Below, piece by piece: positions 48,478 to 57,551 of a DNA stretch of 64,000 bases. The stretch covers positions 1 to 64,000 of the forward strand of contig JAMCQI010000061.1 in assembly GCA_023381515.1 (NCBI GenBank). The letters are read 5' to 3'. A model generated the notes under the pieces. The model searched no databases, was not told the origin of the DNA, and saw only the letters and a program-made list of their open reading frames with translations. Each line of letters begins with the position of its first letter. Position 1 is the stretch's first letter. The position numbers were made by a program, and so were the translations under genes. Source of the DNA: Chloroflexota bacterium. Lineage in GTDB: Bacteria > Chloroflexota > Anaerolineae > UBA4142.

Positions 48478-50169
48478 ATGTCCCCCACGCAAACTCGTCC
48501 CAAACGCCATTTTCTAGCCATCTTTTGGCTTGCATTCATCCTCTTGCTCACCGCCTGCCATTCCCAGCAGACGATCGCGCCGCGCGTGCTGCATCTCAAC
48601 CTCGGCATGGAGCCCGCGACGCTCGATCCGGCGCTCGCGTCTGACCCCGGCTCTCAGCAAATCTCCCGCATGATTTTCCTCAGCTTGGTGGATACCGATT
48701 CCGCAACGGGTGGCCCCCAGCATGCCCTGGCCACATCCTGGGCAGTCTCGGCCGATGGGCTGGTGTGGGAATTCAAGTTGCGCGACGATGCGGTCTGGGT
48801 GCGCTACAACCCCGACAATCAACGCATCGAGCAAAAGCGCCCGGTGACGGCCGACGATGTTGTGTACAGCTTTCGGCGCATCTTTGACCCACGCGTCGGG
48901 TCGTCGTTTGCTCCATTTTTTGCTCCGCTGATTCGTGGGGCGCAGGAACTGTACCGCGCCGATCCGAAAAAAAGGAGTGACGCGGATCTGGAGCCCTTGT
49001 TCAATGGTCTGGGCGTCCAGAAGGTGGACGACACCACCGTGCGTTTCTTTTTGCTCAAGCCGGCGAGCTATTTCCCTTCCGTTTTGAGCACCTGGCTGGG
49101 TCGCACCCAGCCGCGCGAAGCCATCCAGGCAGGCGCCTCCGCCTGGACGGAGCCGGGCACCCTCTGGACCGACGGTCCCTATGTTGTATCACAATGGGCG
49201 CACGGACGCGAGATTGTCTTGCAGAAGAACACTTACTGGTATGATGCCAGCACGGTCCACATCGATGAAATCCATTTTGCCATGATCGGAAGCACCGCCA
49301 TAGCTCTAGAGGAATACAAAAACGGGAATCTCGATTCGCTGGATCCTTACGGAGGCCTGACGCCGAAGGATGTCGCGAGCCTGGAAGAGGATCCGGTCTT
49401 GAAGGGCCAGCTTCGGATCGTGCCCAGTTTGTGTTCACAATACTATGGGTTCAATACGGCCAAGCCGCCCTTCAACGACGTGCGAGTCCGGAAAGCATTC
49501 GTTGCGGCCGTGGACCGCGACACCGTCGTGAGTTCAGTCGTACAACTTGGTGAGCCGGCGCGCTGGTTTGACCGGCCGGGGCTCTTTGCTTCCCTGGATG
49601 TATCTGACACGATTGGCGTGCCGTTCAATATCAACCAGGCGCGAGAGTTGTTGAAGCAGGCCGGATATGGGGCTGCGAAGAATGAAAAAAAGTTGCCCGT
49701 GATCGACCTCGGGCTCAACACGGATGATATGCACAAATATGTTGCCGAGACCCTGGCGCAAATGTGGAAAAACAATCTCGGCGTCGAAGTTCGAGTGACG
49801 GAGACGGACTGGAAAAAGTATCTGCAATTGCTCCATGACGACCCGCCGATGATATTCCGCTTTGGATGGTGCGCGTATTATCCCGACACGGCGAGCTTTG
49901 CAGGAGTCTTCCATTCGGGATCGCCGGACAATTTTACCCGCTGGAGCAGCGCGAGCTTCGATCAAGCCGTGGATGCGGCCGCGCGCGAGACGGACATTGA
50001 AAAACGGCGCGACCTTTACAGATCAATGGAAAAGATATTGGTCGAGGATGATGCGGTCATCTTGCCGTTGTGGTGGAGCCAGCGGGCTACGCTGACGCGG
50101 CCGAATGTGCAGCGCACATACGCGATCACCGACGGATACGAACGGCTCGAAACTTGGAATATGAGGTGA
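48478..50169 (+). CDS. family 5 (oligopeptide/dipeptide) substrate-binding lipoprotein
   Basis: A 563 aa protein. Lipoprotein signal ending in LLLTAC (Cys27), then the SBP_bac_5 pattern: NLGMEPATLDPALASD, VTADDVVYSFRRIFDP, and GFNTAKPPFNDVRVRKAF. It binds peptides or similar solutes outside the membrane for an ABC importer. No permease or ATPase gene is adjacent; the ECF genes downstream belong to another system. Confidence 0.9.
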   Translation: MSPTQTRPKRHFLAIFWLAFILLLTACHSQQTIAPRVLHLNLGMEPATLDPALASDPGSQQISRMIFLSLVDTDSATGGPQHALATSWAVSADGLVWEFKLRDDAVWVRYNPDNQRIEQKRPVTADDVVYSFRRIFDPRVGSSFAPFFAPLIRGAQELYRADPKKRSDADLEPLFNGLGVQKVDDTTVRFFLLKPASYFPSVLSTWLGRTQPREAIQAGASAWTEPGTLWTDGPYVVSQWAHGREIVLQKNTYWYDASTVHIDEIHFAMIGSTAIALEEYKNGNLDSLDPYGGLTPKDVASLEEDPVLKGQLRIVPSLCSQYYGFNTAKPPFNDVRVRKAFVAAVDRDTVVSSVVQLGEPARWFDRPGLFASLDVSDTIGVPFNINQARELLKQAGYGAAKNEKKLPVIDLGLNTDDMHKYVAETLAQMWKNNLGVEVRVTETDWKKYLQLLHDDPPMIFRFGWCAYYPDTASFAGVFHSGSPDNFTRWSSASFDQAVDAAARETDIEKRRDLYRSMEKILVEDDAVILPLWWSQRATLTRPNVQRTYAITDGYERLETWNMR

Positions 50170-50198
50170 TTGCAAGTTCACTCGGTCTGTGCTAAAAT
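50170..50198 (+). promoter_or_regulatory. promoter of the ECF transporter operon
   Basis: TTGCAA (50170-50175) and TAAAAT (50193-50198), 17 bp apart, start near 50205. The -35 begins one base after the end of the binding-protein stop codon. Confidence 0.7.
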
Positions 50199-50204
50199 AA
50201 TAAA

Positions 50205-50407
50205 GCCGCGGACTGGTACCAGCCGCGAGCATGCACGCCAAGCTGTGCCGAAGGTGGGCCCGCAGAATGTCGTGGGCCCTGTGCTGACTGCAAGCATTTG
50301 AACAAAGTTTTGCCGCTTGGATCGCCATAATTAATTCTGCGACCGAGACGGAACGACAATGTGTCCATGGGTAACTGTCGCGCCTCCCGGTCGGGAGGCG
50401 TTTTGTT
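50205..50407 (+). promoter_or_regulatory. structured leader of the ECF operon, riboswitch-like
   Basis: A 200 nt leader with hairpins GCGG(A)CTGG / CCAGCCGC at the start, GGGCCC / GGGCCC around 50255-50280, and a terminal stem CGCCTCCC / GGGAGGCG (50381-50400, loop GGTC) followed by TTTTGTTTTG. The 3' arm of that stem includes GGGAGG, the only ribosome binding site for the TTG 50408 start, so it could block both transcription and translation. I see no TPP, FMN, cobalamin, THF or T-box signature. Confidence 0.55.
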
Positions 50408-52339
50408 TTGCGGATGACTAGACTGCCAGCAGAACCCATTTTGCGTGTAGAGGATGTTCACCATACCTATTTGCCTGCTTCGCGCCGCCCGGTTCAGGCA
50501 TTACGGGGAGTGAGCTTGGCTGTTGCGCGCGGCGAGTATGTTGCCATCATCGGCCATAACGGGTCCGGGAAATCGACGTTGGCGAAGCATCTCAACGGAT
50601 TACTCCTGCCGACGCAGGGGGACGTCTGGGTGAAAGAATGGAATACTAGGGACTTCGGGCACCGCCTGGATGTTCGCTCGACGGTCGGGATGGTCTTTCA
50701 GACCCCGGACAACCAGATCGTGGCGACGATCGTCGAAGAGGATGTGGCTTTCGGTCCAGAGAATCTGGGCGTCCCCAGGCCCGAACTCATCGCGCGAGTG
50801 GATTGGGCACTCGATACGGTGGAGATGCAGGCCTTTCGTCACCGGGCACCCCATTTGCTCTCCGGAGGACAGAAACAACGGGTCGCTCTCGCAGGCATTC
50901 TGGCGATGAAGCCGCAAGTCCTAGTGCTGGACGAGTCCACGGCTCTGCTGGACCCGTTGGGGCGCGAGCAAGTGCTCCGGGTCGCCCGGCGACTAAATGA
51001 ACAAGGCGTCACCATCATTGCGGTCACGCATTTTATGCAAGAGGCGGCGCTCGCAGATCGCGTGATTGTGCTAGACGACGGCCAGATCGCGCTGGAGGGG
51101 ACTCCGCGGGAGGTGTTCGCTCAACCGGATCGGCTGAGAGAATTGCAAATGGATGTCCCCGAGATCACCGAACTCGCCCAGCGCTTACATGCCCGGTATT
51201 ACTTTTTTCCCCGCGATGTCCTGACGGTGACCGAGTTCGTGGACGCTGCGACGAGAGGGAGCGGGGAAGCAGGGGATCAGAGGAGCAAAGGAGAGACCCA
51301 AACAGAGCTCGGGTCATCTGCAGGTGCACTGCTCCGCCCAGAGGGTGCAAGTCTCCTACGAGCACAAGACCACCTAATCACCCCGACAGACCCCGCGTCT
51401 CTGGCGGGGCAATCGCCGAATCGCCCAGCCTCCCAACCTGACGTCGTCGTCTCGATCCACGACTTGCATTACACCTATCTCCGGGGCACGCCTCTGGAAT
51501 CGGTCGCGCTGCGCGGTGTGGACATGGAGGTACGACGCGGCGAGGTGGTCGGCCTCATCGGCCATACGGGTTCGGGCAAGTCCACGCTCGTCCAACATCT
51601 CAACGGCCTCGTTCGTCCTCAGAAGGGGAACGTACGGGTGCTCGAATATGATTTGAATTCGCCCAAGACGGATTTGCGTGCCCTCCGCCGGAGGGTGGGC
51701 TTGGCTTTTCAATTTCCCGAATCGCAACTATTTGAGCAGTACGTGGGAGATGACGTGGCGTTCGGGCCGTGGCAGATGGGGCTGCGCGGTGCGGCGCTGC
51801 GGGCACGCGTAAGTCAAGCCATGGAGGGCGTCGGGTTGCCGTTTGCGGCCTTTAAGGACCGCCCTCTGTTTTCTCTCAGTGGAGGAGAACGGCGGCGCGC
51901 CGCTCTGGCGGGCGTTCTCGCCGTCAAGCCGGAAATCCTCGTGCTCGACGAGCCGACGGCGGGACTGGATCCCCTTGGTCACAAAGACCTCCTGCGGCGG
52001 TTGATGGCGATCAAGCGTGAGTGGGGAACGACGCTCGTGATAATCTCGCACAACATGGAGGAGATCGCCGCGCTGTGCGATCGGGTGTACGTCTTGGCAG
52101 AAGGGCGAGCGGTGTTATCGGGGACGCCGCGGCAAGTGTTTGCGGAGCCGGAACGACTGACGCGGCTCGGGCTGGGCGTGCCGCCGGTGGCCGAGGCGCT
52201 GCATACTCTGCGTCAGGCAGGAATTCCGGTGAACGCGGATGTGCTCACAGTCGACGAGGCGGAGCAGGCGCTGCTTGAGGTCTGGTCGCCGGCACTGGTG
52301 CAAGAAAAGGCTGGCGTCAATCCAAGCCTCGCGCGGTGA
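50408..52339 (+). CDS. ecfA: fused energy-coupling factor ATPases (EcfA1-EcfA2)
   Basis: A 643 aa protein holding both ATPases of an ECF vitamin or metal importer. Domain 1: Walker A GHNGSGKST, signature LLSGGQKQRVALAG, Walker B LVLDESTALLD (the EcfA1-like DES). Domain 2: GHTGSGKST, FSLSGGERRRAAL, ILVLDEPTAGLD. A 65-residue low-complexity linker (about 275-345) joins them. Start TTG 50408 fits the GGGAGG site; ATG 50414 is possible. EcfT and an S component follow. Confidence 0.93.
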   Translation: MRMTRLPAEPILRVEDVHHTYLPASRRPVQALRGVSLAVARGEYVAIIGHNGSGKSTLAKHLNGLLLPTQGDVWVKEWNTRDFGHRLDVRSTVGMVFQTPDNQIVATIVEEDVAFGPENLGVPRPELIARVDWALDTVEMQAFRHRAPHLLSGGQKQRVALAGILAMKPQVLVLDESTALLDPLGREQVLRVARRLNEQGVTIIAVTHFMQEAALADRVIVLDDGQIALEGTPREVFAQPDRLRELQMDVPEITELAQRLHARYYFFPRDVLTVTEFVDAATRGSGEAGDQRSKGETQTELGSSAGALLRPEGASLLRAQDHLITPTDPASLAGQSPNRPASQPDVVVSIHDLHYTYLRGTPLESVALRGVDMEVRRGEVVGLIGHTGSGKSTLVQHLNGLVRPQKGNVRVLEYDLNSPKTDLRALRRRVGLAFQFPESQLFEQYVGDDVAFGPWQMGLRGAALRARVSQAMEGVGLPFAAFKDRPLFSLSGGERRRAALAGVLAVKPEILVLDEPTAGLDPLGHKDLLRRLMAIKREWGTTLVIISHNMEEIAALCDRVYVLAEGRAVLSGTPRQVFAEPERLTRLGLGVPPVAEALHTLRQAGIPVNADVLTVDEAEQALLEVWSPALVQEKAGVNPSLAR

Positions 52340-52351
52340 GGATGAGAACCA

Positions 52352-53203
52352 ATGGAAGAGTTTGAATTCGTCCGCAATATCACGATTGGGCAATACCTGG
52401 CGCTCCATTCTTTTGTCCACAGGATGGATCCGCGCGTCAAGTTGATCTGCTTCGTGTTTCTGGTTGGCGCCATTACGTTCACCACGAGCTACACGGCGAA
52501 CGCAATCCTCCTATTCGTGGTCATCGCCCTCATCCGGGTGAGCCAGATTCCGATTCGCTATGCCTTGAGCGGATTGAAACCGGCGGTACCAGTTGTGATC
52601 CTCCTCGCCATCCTGCAAATCACATTCTACACGAGCGGTTTTGCCGGCGGCTCGAACTGCGTTTCCTTCTTCCGGTGGGGACCGATCGACGTGAATTCGT
52701 GCGGCGTCCAGCTCGCAGTGGTGTCGGCGGCTCGGTTTGTCGACCTCCTTATCCTCACCAGTCTTCTCACGTTTTCGACGACCGTTACAGAACTGACCCT
52801 TGGGACCGAACAGCTCCTTGCTCCGCTCCAAAAGCGGTTCAATTTCCCTGCTCACGAACTCGCCCTGACGATGACCATAGCCCTCCGATTCATTCCAACG
52901 TTTGCCGAAGAGCTGGAGCGGATTATGAAGGCACAGGTTTCGCGCGGGGCGGACCTGGGTCAGCGGGGTGCTTTCCGGTTCATCCAGCAGACGCGGTCTT
53001 TGCTGCCGCTTATCGTTCCCTTGTTCCTCAGCGCCCTGAGGCGCGCGGAGGAATTGGTCTTGGCGATGGAGGCGCGGTGCTACGTGGGCGGCAGAGGGCG
53101 AACGCACTATGTCGAATTCAAGAGTCGGCCGAGTGATTTTGTGGCGTTAGCCATTGTCATCCTTTTCGCAGCCGGGATTTTGCTTTTCCCATTTGCTTAT
53201 TGA
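52352..53203 (+). CDS. ecfT: energy-coupling factor transmembrane protein
   Basis: A 283 aa protein with about five to six helices. The coupling-helix motifs that contact the ATPases are visible: QVSRGADL and AMEARCYVGG (the two Ala-Arg-Gly-type motifs). It links ATP hydrolysis to the S component. Confidence 0.92.
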   Translation: MEEFEFVRNITIGQYLALHSFVHRMDPRVKLICFVFLVGAITFTTSYTANAILLFVVIALIRVSQIPIRYALSGLKPAVPVVILLAILQITFYTSGFAGGSNCVSFFRWGPIDVNSCGVQLAVVSAARFVDLLILTSLLTFSTTVTELTLGTEQLLAPLQKRFNFPAHELALTMTIALRFIPTFAEELERIMKAQVSRGADLGQRGAFRFIQQTRSLLPLIVPLFLSALRRAEELVLAMEARCYVGGRGRTHYVEFKSRPSDFVALAIVILFAAGILLFPFAY

Positions 53204-53332
53204 ACGGCGAGAAGAATGCTGATAGGGGAGGTGGGTAGCGGAGAATTCTTGGCAAAAGGTGACCTAGAGGAAGGATATTTCATGGGAGACAGAGCGCGTC
53301 TAAGAGAGGGACGCGCACAGAGGAGAATTCAA

Positions 53333-53890
53333 ATGGAAACAACTGCGCAATCAGGTCTCTCGGTCCGGAAAATCGTCGTCGCGGGGGTGCTGGCCGCGAT
53401 TGCCATCCTGTTGGGTTACACGCGTCTGGGCTTTATTCCGGTGCCGAACCTTTCTGGCAATGCGACGATCATGCATGTTCCTGCGATTATCGGTGCCGTC
53501 CTGGAAGGCCCGGCGGTGGGGTCTCTGATCGGTGGACTTTTTGGTCTCTTTAGCTTCATCCAGGCAGAAAGTCCGATCTTTAAGAATCCAATTGTCGCGA
53601 TTCTGCCGCGGCTCATCATCGGTATCACGGCATACTATTCTTATGTTGTGCTCAAGAGGTGGAATGAGTATGCGGCGCTCGCCGTCTCGGGCGTCGTGGG
53701 CTCGCTGACAAACACGATTCTCGTGCTTGGCATGGCAGGTCTGTTTGGGCTCCTTCCCTGGGCAGCCATGCTGCCGATTGTGCCTCAGGCTATAGCGGAA
53801 GCGATCATTGCCGCAATCATAACGGTGGCCGTTGTCGCGGCGTGGAAAGGAATCGAGACTGGAGTGGGAGGCGGCTCTAGGAAAGTGTAG
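53333..53890 (+). CDS. ECF transporter S component, substrate unknown
   Basis: About 185 aa, six predicted helices. KIVVAGVLAAIAILLGYTRLG and ATIMHVPAIIGAVLEGPAVG are typical of the general ECF-S family. Start at ATG 53333 behind GAGGAG; the frame is open to 53216. The N-terminal residues that contact EcfT (small Ala/Gly helix) are present. I do not recognise ThiT, RibU, BioY, FolT or CbrT signatures, so the vitamin or cofactor is unknown; the upstream leader may sense it. Confidence 0.85.
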   Translation: METTAQSGLSVRKIVVAGVLAAIAILLGYTRLGFIPVPNLSGNATIMHVPAIIGAVLEGPAVGSLIGGLFGLFSFIQAESPIFKNPIVAILPRLIIGITAYYSYVVLKRWNEYAALAVSGVVGSLTNTILVLGMAGLFGLLPWAAMLPIVPQAIAEAIIAAIITVAVVAAWKGIETGVGGGSRKV

Positions 53891-53953
53891 ACGCCGGGCT
53901 CCCAGGCCGCCTTGGATACATAGCCAGCCCCTCTTTTCAACTAGTTCGTGAGT

Positions 53954-53959
53954 GCTATA
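53954..53959 (+). promoter_or_regulatory. -10 box of the dienelactone hydrolase gene
   Basis: TATAAT 24 bases before the ATG at 53984; TTCAAC/TTCGTG regions upstream are weak -35 candidates. AAAGGAGG sits between. Confidence 0.5.
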
Positions 53960-53983
53960 ATCCTCGGAGTTGAAAGGAGGGTT

Positions 53984-54673
53984 ATGGTTTCGATCAAGGC
54001 ACAGAATATCCAATTCCCGACCGATTCCGAGACGACCCCGGGATATCTGGCGCAGCCGGACAACGGCAAGCCCCATCCCGGCATCGTGCTTATTCAGGAA
54101 TGGTGGGGACTCGTGCCGCATATCAAGGATGTGGCCGAGCGTTTCGCACGCGAAGGGTACGTCGCGCTCGCGCCGGACTTGTATCATGGGAAAGAGGCGA
54201 AAGAGCCGGATGAGGCGCGCAAGCTGGCGATGCAGTTGGACCATGCACGGGCGGTGGACGAAATCAAGGCCGCGGCCGCGTATCTAAACAGCACTTCGGA
54301 TGTATCACCCAAGAAGGTAGGTGTTGTGGGTTGGTGCATGGGCGGAGGCTTGGCTTTATCAACGGCGGCGCGTTTCGGAGACCTCGGAGCTGTCGTGACG
54401 TTCTACGGCCGCCCCTTGGACGAGAGCGACACGGCCAAGCTGCTCGTGCCCGTACTGGGCTTGTATGGCGAGCAGGACCAGAGCATCCGACCGGAAGCGG
54501 TGCGTGATTTTGGAGAGGTGCTGGAGAAACATCACATTCCGCACGAGATCCACATATATGCTGGCGCCGGTCATGCCTTTTTCAACGATACGCGACCAGA
54601 GGCCTACCGCCCGGATGCAGCACTCGACGCCTGGGCCAGAACACTGGATTGGTTTAGTAAATACTTGAGGTAG
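53984..54673 (+). CDS. dienelactone hydrolase family protein
   Basis: A 229 aa alpha/beta hydrolase. Nucleophile GWCMGGG (Cys, as in dienelactone hydrolase), acid in GLYGEQDQSI and His in GAGHAFFND; LIQEWWGLVPHIKDVAERFAREGY is the family's N-terminal block. It could hydrolyse dienelactones or other esters. Start at 53984 behind a strong AAAGGAGG; the frame is open to 53948. Confidence 0.9.
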   Translation: MVSIKAQNIQFPTDSETTPGYLAQPDNGKPHPGIVLIQEWWGLVPHIKDVAERFAREGYVALAPDLYHGKEAKEPDEARKLAMQLDHARAVDEIKAAAAYLNSTSDVSPKKVGVVGWCMGGGLALSTAARFGDLGAVVTFYGRPLDESDTAKLLVPVLGLYGEQDQSIRPEAVRDFGEVLEKHHIPHEIHIYAGAGHAFFNDTRPEAYRPDAALDAWARTLDWFSKYLR

Positions 54674-54676
54674 GAG

Positions 54677-54710
54677 TGAGCCCCCGGGAACCCTCGGGGG
54701 CTCGTTTATC
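54677..54710. terminator. shared terminator between convergent genes
   Basis: GAGCCCCCG / CGGGGGCTC stem, loop GGAACCCT, followed on the plus strand by GTTTA. It lies between the hydrolase stop (54673) and the end of the MFS gene (54706). Confidence 0.65.
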
Positions 54711-55896
54711 CCGCATGAACAGGGGCCGCGAATTCTGCGGTCCTTGTTCTCTTCTTTTGCAGAGGCGGGACTGCCACAATGGCCGCGAGGCTAATCACCC
54801 CTGCCGCGACGAAAGGTAATGGAATCCCACCGAGGGCGATCAGCCACGCGCCCAACGCGGGCCCCATCCCACCGATTACGCCCGTCGTCGTTCCGATGAT
54901 GCCAAACACGGAGGTGCGTGTTTCAGGCGAAGTGATCTCTGCCTGGACCGTTTGCTGAGCGACATAGGCCGCTTCGCTAAAGCCGAATGCGATCAGGAGA
55001 GGGACCAGGCCCCACTCCCAGCTCGGCGCGAGACCCCACGCGATCGTTGCGAGCCCGAAACCCAACAGCCCCACCACAAGCACGCGGCGGCCGCCCCAGT
55101 GATCACTCATGCGGCCGAGACCGAGCCCGAGCAGAGCGGCAGCATTGCCCGCTGCAAAGAGAATATTGATCTCTGCGTCAGTGTTGTGCCAGCCGTCTCG
55201 CGCGAGAATCGTAAAGTAAGGGCCGAAGGCGATCGCAAAGGCGACGACCATGCAAGTCCCCAACACCATGTACCAGCGCACTCTCGAATCGATGGCCGCG
55301 AGGACCGGAGCTCGTGATCGTTCTACCGGCGAACGGTGATGCGTTTCACTCAGGCCCCATGCTCTGACGGCTGTCGTGAAAACCAGTGTCAAGGTGTAGA
55401 GAAGCATCATTTTAGGGATATCGAGGACGCCCAAGAGTGCCGCCCCCACGAGCGGGCCCGCGATGACGCCGACGAGCGCCGAGAACTCGGTGAAGCTATA
55501 AGAGCGCGCCACGCGAGTGCTGTCGGAGGATTCCGCAATCAGCGCCGAATAAGCAGGTGAAGTGAGCGCGCCCAGCGCGTTGGCGACGACGAACATGGTC
55601 ACGATGACGGACCACTGATCGGTCAGAGCGGCGATAAGATAGAGCGGAATACTCAAGATGATGGGCATCACAAGCAGTGCCTTGCGCCCGTAGCGGTCGG
55701 CGAGAGTTCCGCCAATCACTGCAAAGAGCGTGCGCGCGACCCCTATCAATGTATACGACACCCCTACTTCAAGATCGTTTGCCCCCAACGCTCGCAGCTG
55801 GAGCGGGAGGAGGGGATACCACGTGAACTGAAAGAACAAGTTCAATAAGATCGTGCCGCACATGACGGCGATGTTGTGGTTGCGCTTTTGGTACAT
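54706..55896 (-). CDS. MFS transporter
   Basis: A 396 aa protein with 12 predicted membrane helices. The motif-A-like loop is GGTLADRYGRKALLVMP between helices 2 and 3, and a second one GRMSDHWGGRRVLVVG lies in the C-half. It exports or imports a small solute by proton coupling; the substrate is unknown. It is convergent with the dienelactone hydrolase and follows a broken GNAT gene. Confidence 0.9.
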   Translation of the reverse strand: MYQKRNHNIAVMCGTILLNLFFQFTWYPLLPLQLRALGANDLEVGVSYTLIGVARTLFAVIGGTLADRYGRKALLVMPIILSIPLYLIAALTDQWSVIVTMFVVANALGALTSPAYSALIAESSDSTRVARSYSFTEFSALVGVIAGPLVGAALLGVLDIPKMMLLYTLTLVFTTAVRAWGLSETHHRSPVERSRAPVLAAIDSRVRWYMVLGTCMVVAFAIAFGPYFTILARDGWHNTDAEINILFAAGNAAALLGLGLGRMSDHWGGRRVLVVGLLGFGLATIAWGLAPSWEWGLVPLLIAFGFSEAAYVAQQTVQAEITSPETRTSVFGIIGTTTGVIGGMGPALGAWLIALGGIPLPFVAAGVISLAAIVAVPPLQKKRTRTAEFAAPVHAG

Positions 55897-55989
55897 TATT
55901 TACTCCGGGCTGGCGAAGCGATGGACAGGGAAGGGCGGTCATCCCTGTCCGCATATTACTCCTCCGTTGCGACTCGCTCGGCGCACAAG

Positions 55990-56555
55990 TCAAGGGCCGG
56001 GCCGATTCGAAAACGGGCACGCGTAAGAGCCTGCGAAAAGAAACATGGGTCTGGTTGACCCGAAAACCGACTCTCTCATAGATGCGAGTGGCGCCGGTGA
56101 GATTTTCCGAGTCACAACCAAGTACTGATTGAGAAACGCCGGCCTTGCGCAGGTTGCGCATCCCGGCCAGGATCAGCGCTCTGCCAAGACCATTACGACG
56201 ATATTGTCGACGGACGGCCAAGATATCGATCCACCCTCGTTTGACTCCCAGGCGCTCGATTTCGGGCTCGTTCACGGCGACCATGCATAGACCGGCAATC
56301 TCGCGATCGCTGCGCCTTACTGCGACGAGGCTGAGATCCGGCCGAAAAGCGGGCTGTGCGACATAGTGCTGCCAGTCCTCCGTCATCGACCACAAACAGA
56401 TTCTTTTCAGGTTCGAGGCCAGGAATCGTGACCTCTTGACGCATTTCCTCAAACGAGGTGCCATGCTCGGTATGATCTGTCGCATCCGCCACATTGATAA
56501 GACGGACGATGGACTCTAGGTCTTGGGGCTGATAATTGCGAATAACGGCGGCCAT
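55990..56555 (-). pseudogene. broken two-domain GNAT acetyltransferase (internal deletion and frameshift)
   Basis: The first 60 residues (from ATG 56555, MAAVIRNYQPQDLESIVRLI to NLFVVDD) match the N-terminal start of a two-domain GNAT protein. A shift near 56375-56385 then moves to a second frame reading TEDWQHYVAQPAFRPDLSLVAV, ILAVRRQYRRNGLGRALI and NLTGATRIYERVGFRV, which is the C-terminal GNAT domain. Most of the N-domain is missing. The tail runs on past the expected stop. Confidence 0.6.
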
Positions 56556-56830
56556 TTTCACCCCCATCGAAAACAGGGACGCCGCGAACACGGCGGTATT
56601 CACGGCGCCCCTTCTCTTCGTGAGAAATAAAGACGCCGTGAGCGTAGCCAGTACGCCCACGGCGGTCTCAAACATCAGAGTTTCAGAATCCCGCGCGAGG
56701 CGCACTACGACAAGGACCGATGGGGGAACCACCGGCGCCCATCTGCTTGCACACAAGCCAGATGCTAATGTCGCAGAGCATTCCTTTTTACCTCTTTCAC
56801 GATGAGATCTTGGCCCCGAGGAAACGGGTG
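56556..56830 (-). promoter_or_regulatory. long leader with alternating complementary arms upstream of the GNAT remnant
   Basis: On the minus strand, arms around 56658-56665, 56634-56641, 56600-56607 and 56580-56595 all belong to the CGCCGTG / CACGGCG family and can pair in alternative ways. The last one is followed by a short T-run (CCTGTTTT) just before the ATG. This is attenuator-like. 56556-56920 holds no other gene. Confidence 0.45.
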
Positions 56831-56836
56831 CCGCTC

Positions 56837-56866
56837 ATTATAACACGGTCACCCGAAGGTGGTCAA
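56837..56866 (-). promoter_or_regulatory. promoter upstream of the GNAT remnant
   Basis: Minus strand TTGACC (56866-56861) and TATAAT (56842-56837), 18 bp spacing. Confidence 0.65.
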
Positions 56867-56920
56867 TACGCGCGACCTTAAAAAAGCGATTCACAGCGGT
56901 CACGAAAAGGCATGGCACGT

Positions 56921-57436
56921 TCACGCCGTCAGGTATTTGCGCCAAACATCATGCGCATTCGCTTCGCCCAAAAGTACGATGGCGACAAAGTGCGGGCGTG
57001 TGGGTCTGGAGCGTAGTGTCATCCCGGCTTCTTCCGGCAACCGGTCGCCCTTGCGACGATTGCAGGGCGCACAGGCGGTCGCTACGTTTTCCCAAACGGT
57101 AGCCCCTCCGCGTGAGCGGGGAATGACGTGGTCGACAGTCAGGTCGTGCTTGCTGGGCTGCCCGCCGCAATACTGACAAGTGTAAAGATCACGAGCCAGG
57201 ACAGTGCGCCGCGACAAGGGAAGAGGCAGGCGTCGGGGAATGGGTACGAAGACAACCAAGCGGATGACGAGCGGCCAGTCCATCGCCAAATGTTCGGCTC
57301 TCAGTTTTTGATCCGCCGCCTCGACGATTTCGGCCTTTTCTTTCAACAAAAGCCCAATAGCGCGATGGACCGGTACAATGTTCAGTGGCTCATACGTCGA
57401 GTTTAATACCAAAACAGTGCGTAAGGGTGGCTCCAT
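56921..57436 (-). CDS. HNH endonuclease
   Basis: A 171 aa protein. Zinc-binding CQYCG and CAPCNRRKGDR flank the catalytic VDHVIPRSRGG. The N-terminus LRTVLVLNSTYEPLNIVPVHRAI is typical of a widespread bacterial HNH family, usually single-copy in Actinobacteria and Chloroflexi. Its biological role is not established. Start at ATG 57436. Promoter TTGACA-17-TAGAAT (57502 to 57474) divergent from the MtaB promoter. Confidence 0.9.
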   Translation of the reverse strand: MEPPLRTVLVLNSTYEPLNIVPVHRAIGLLLKEKAEIVEAADQKLRAEHLAMDWPLVIRLVVFVPIPRRLPLPLSRRTVLARDLYTCQYCGGQPSKHDLTVDHVIPRSRGGATVWENVATACAPCNRRKGDRLPEEAGMTLRSRPTRPHFVAIVLLGEANAHDVWRKYLTA

Positions 57437-57473
57437 TCTCAACTTTTCTCCGCCCCAATTAGGGGTTACTATT

Positions 57474-57544
57474 ATTCTATACAATGAACGAATTCTGTCA
57501 ATCTGCGTTTATGGTTGACAGCCAATGTGAATAATGATATTCTA
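57474..57544. promoter_or_regulatory. divergent promoters of the HNH and mtaB genes
   Basis: Minus: TTGACA (57502-57497) and TAGAAT (57479-57474), 17 bp apart. Plus: TTGACA (57516-57521) and TATTCT (57539-57544), 17 bp apart; the plus transcript would start at about 57551, one base before the mtaB ATG, so it is leaderless. Confidence 0.75.
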
Positions 57545-57551
57545 GCGCGCC

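Noticed and set aside
50205..50407. TPP, FMN, cobalamin or THF riboswitch before the ECF operon
   Set aside because: None of the conserved cores of these classes could be found by eye.
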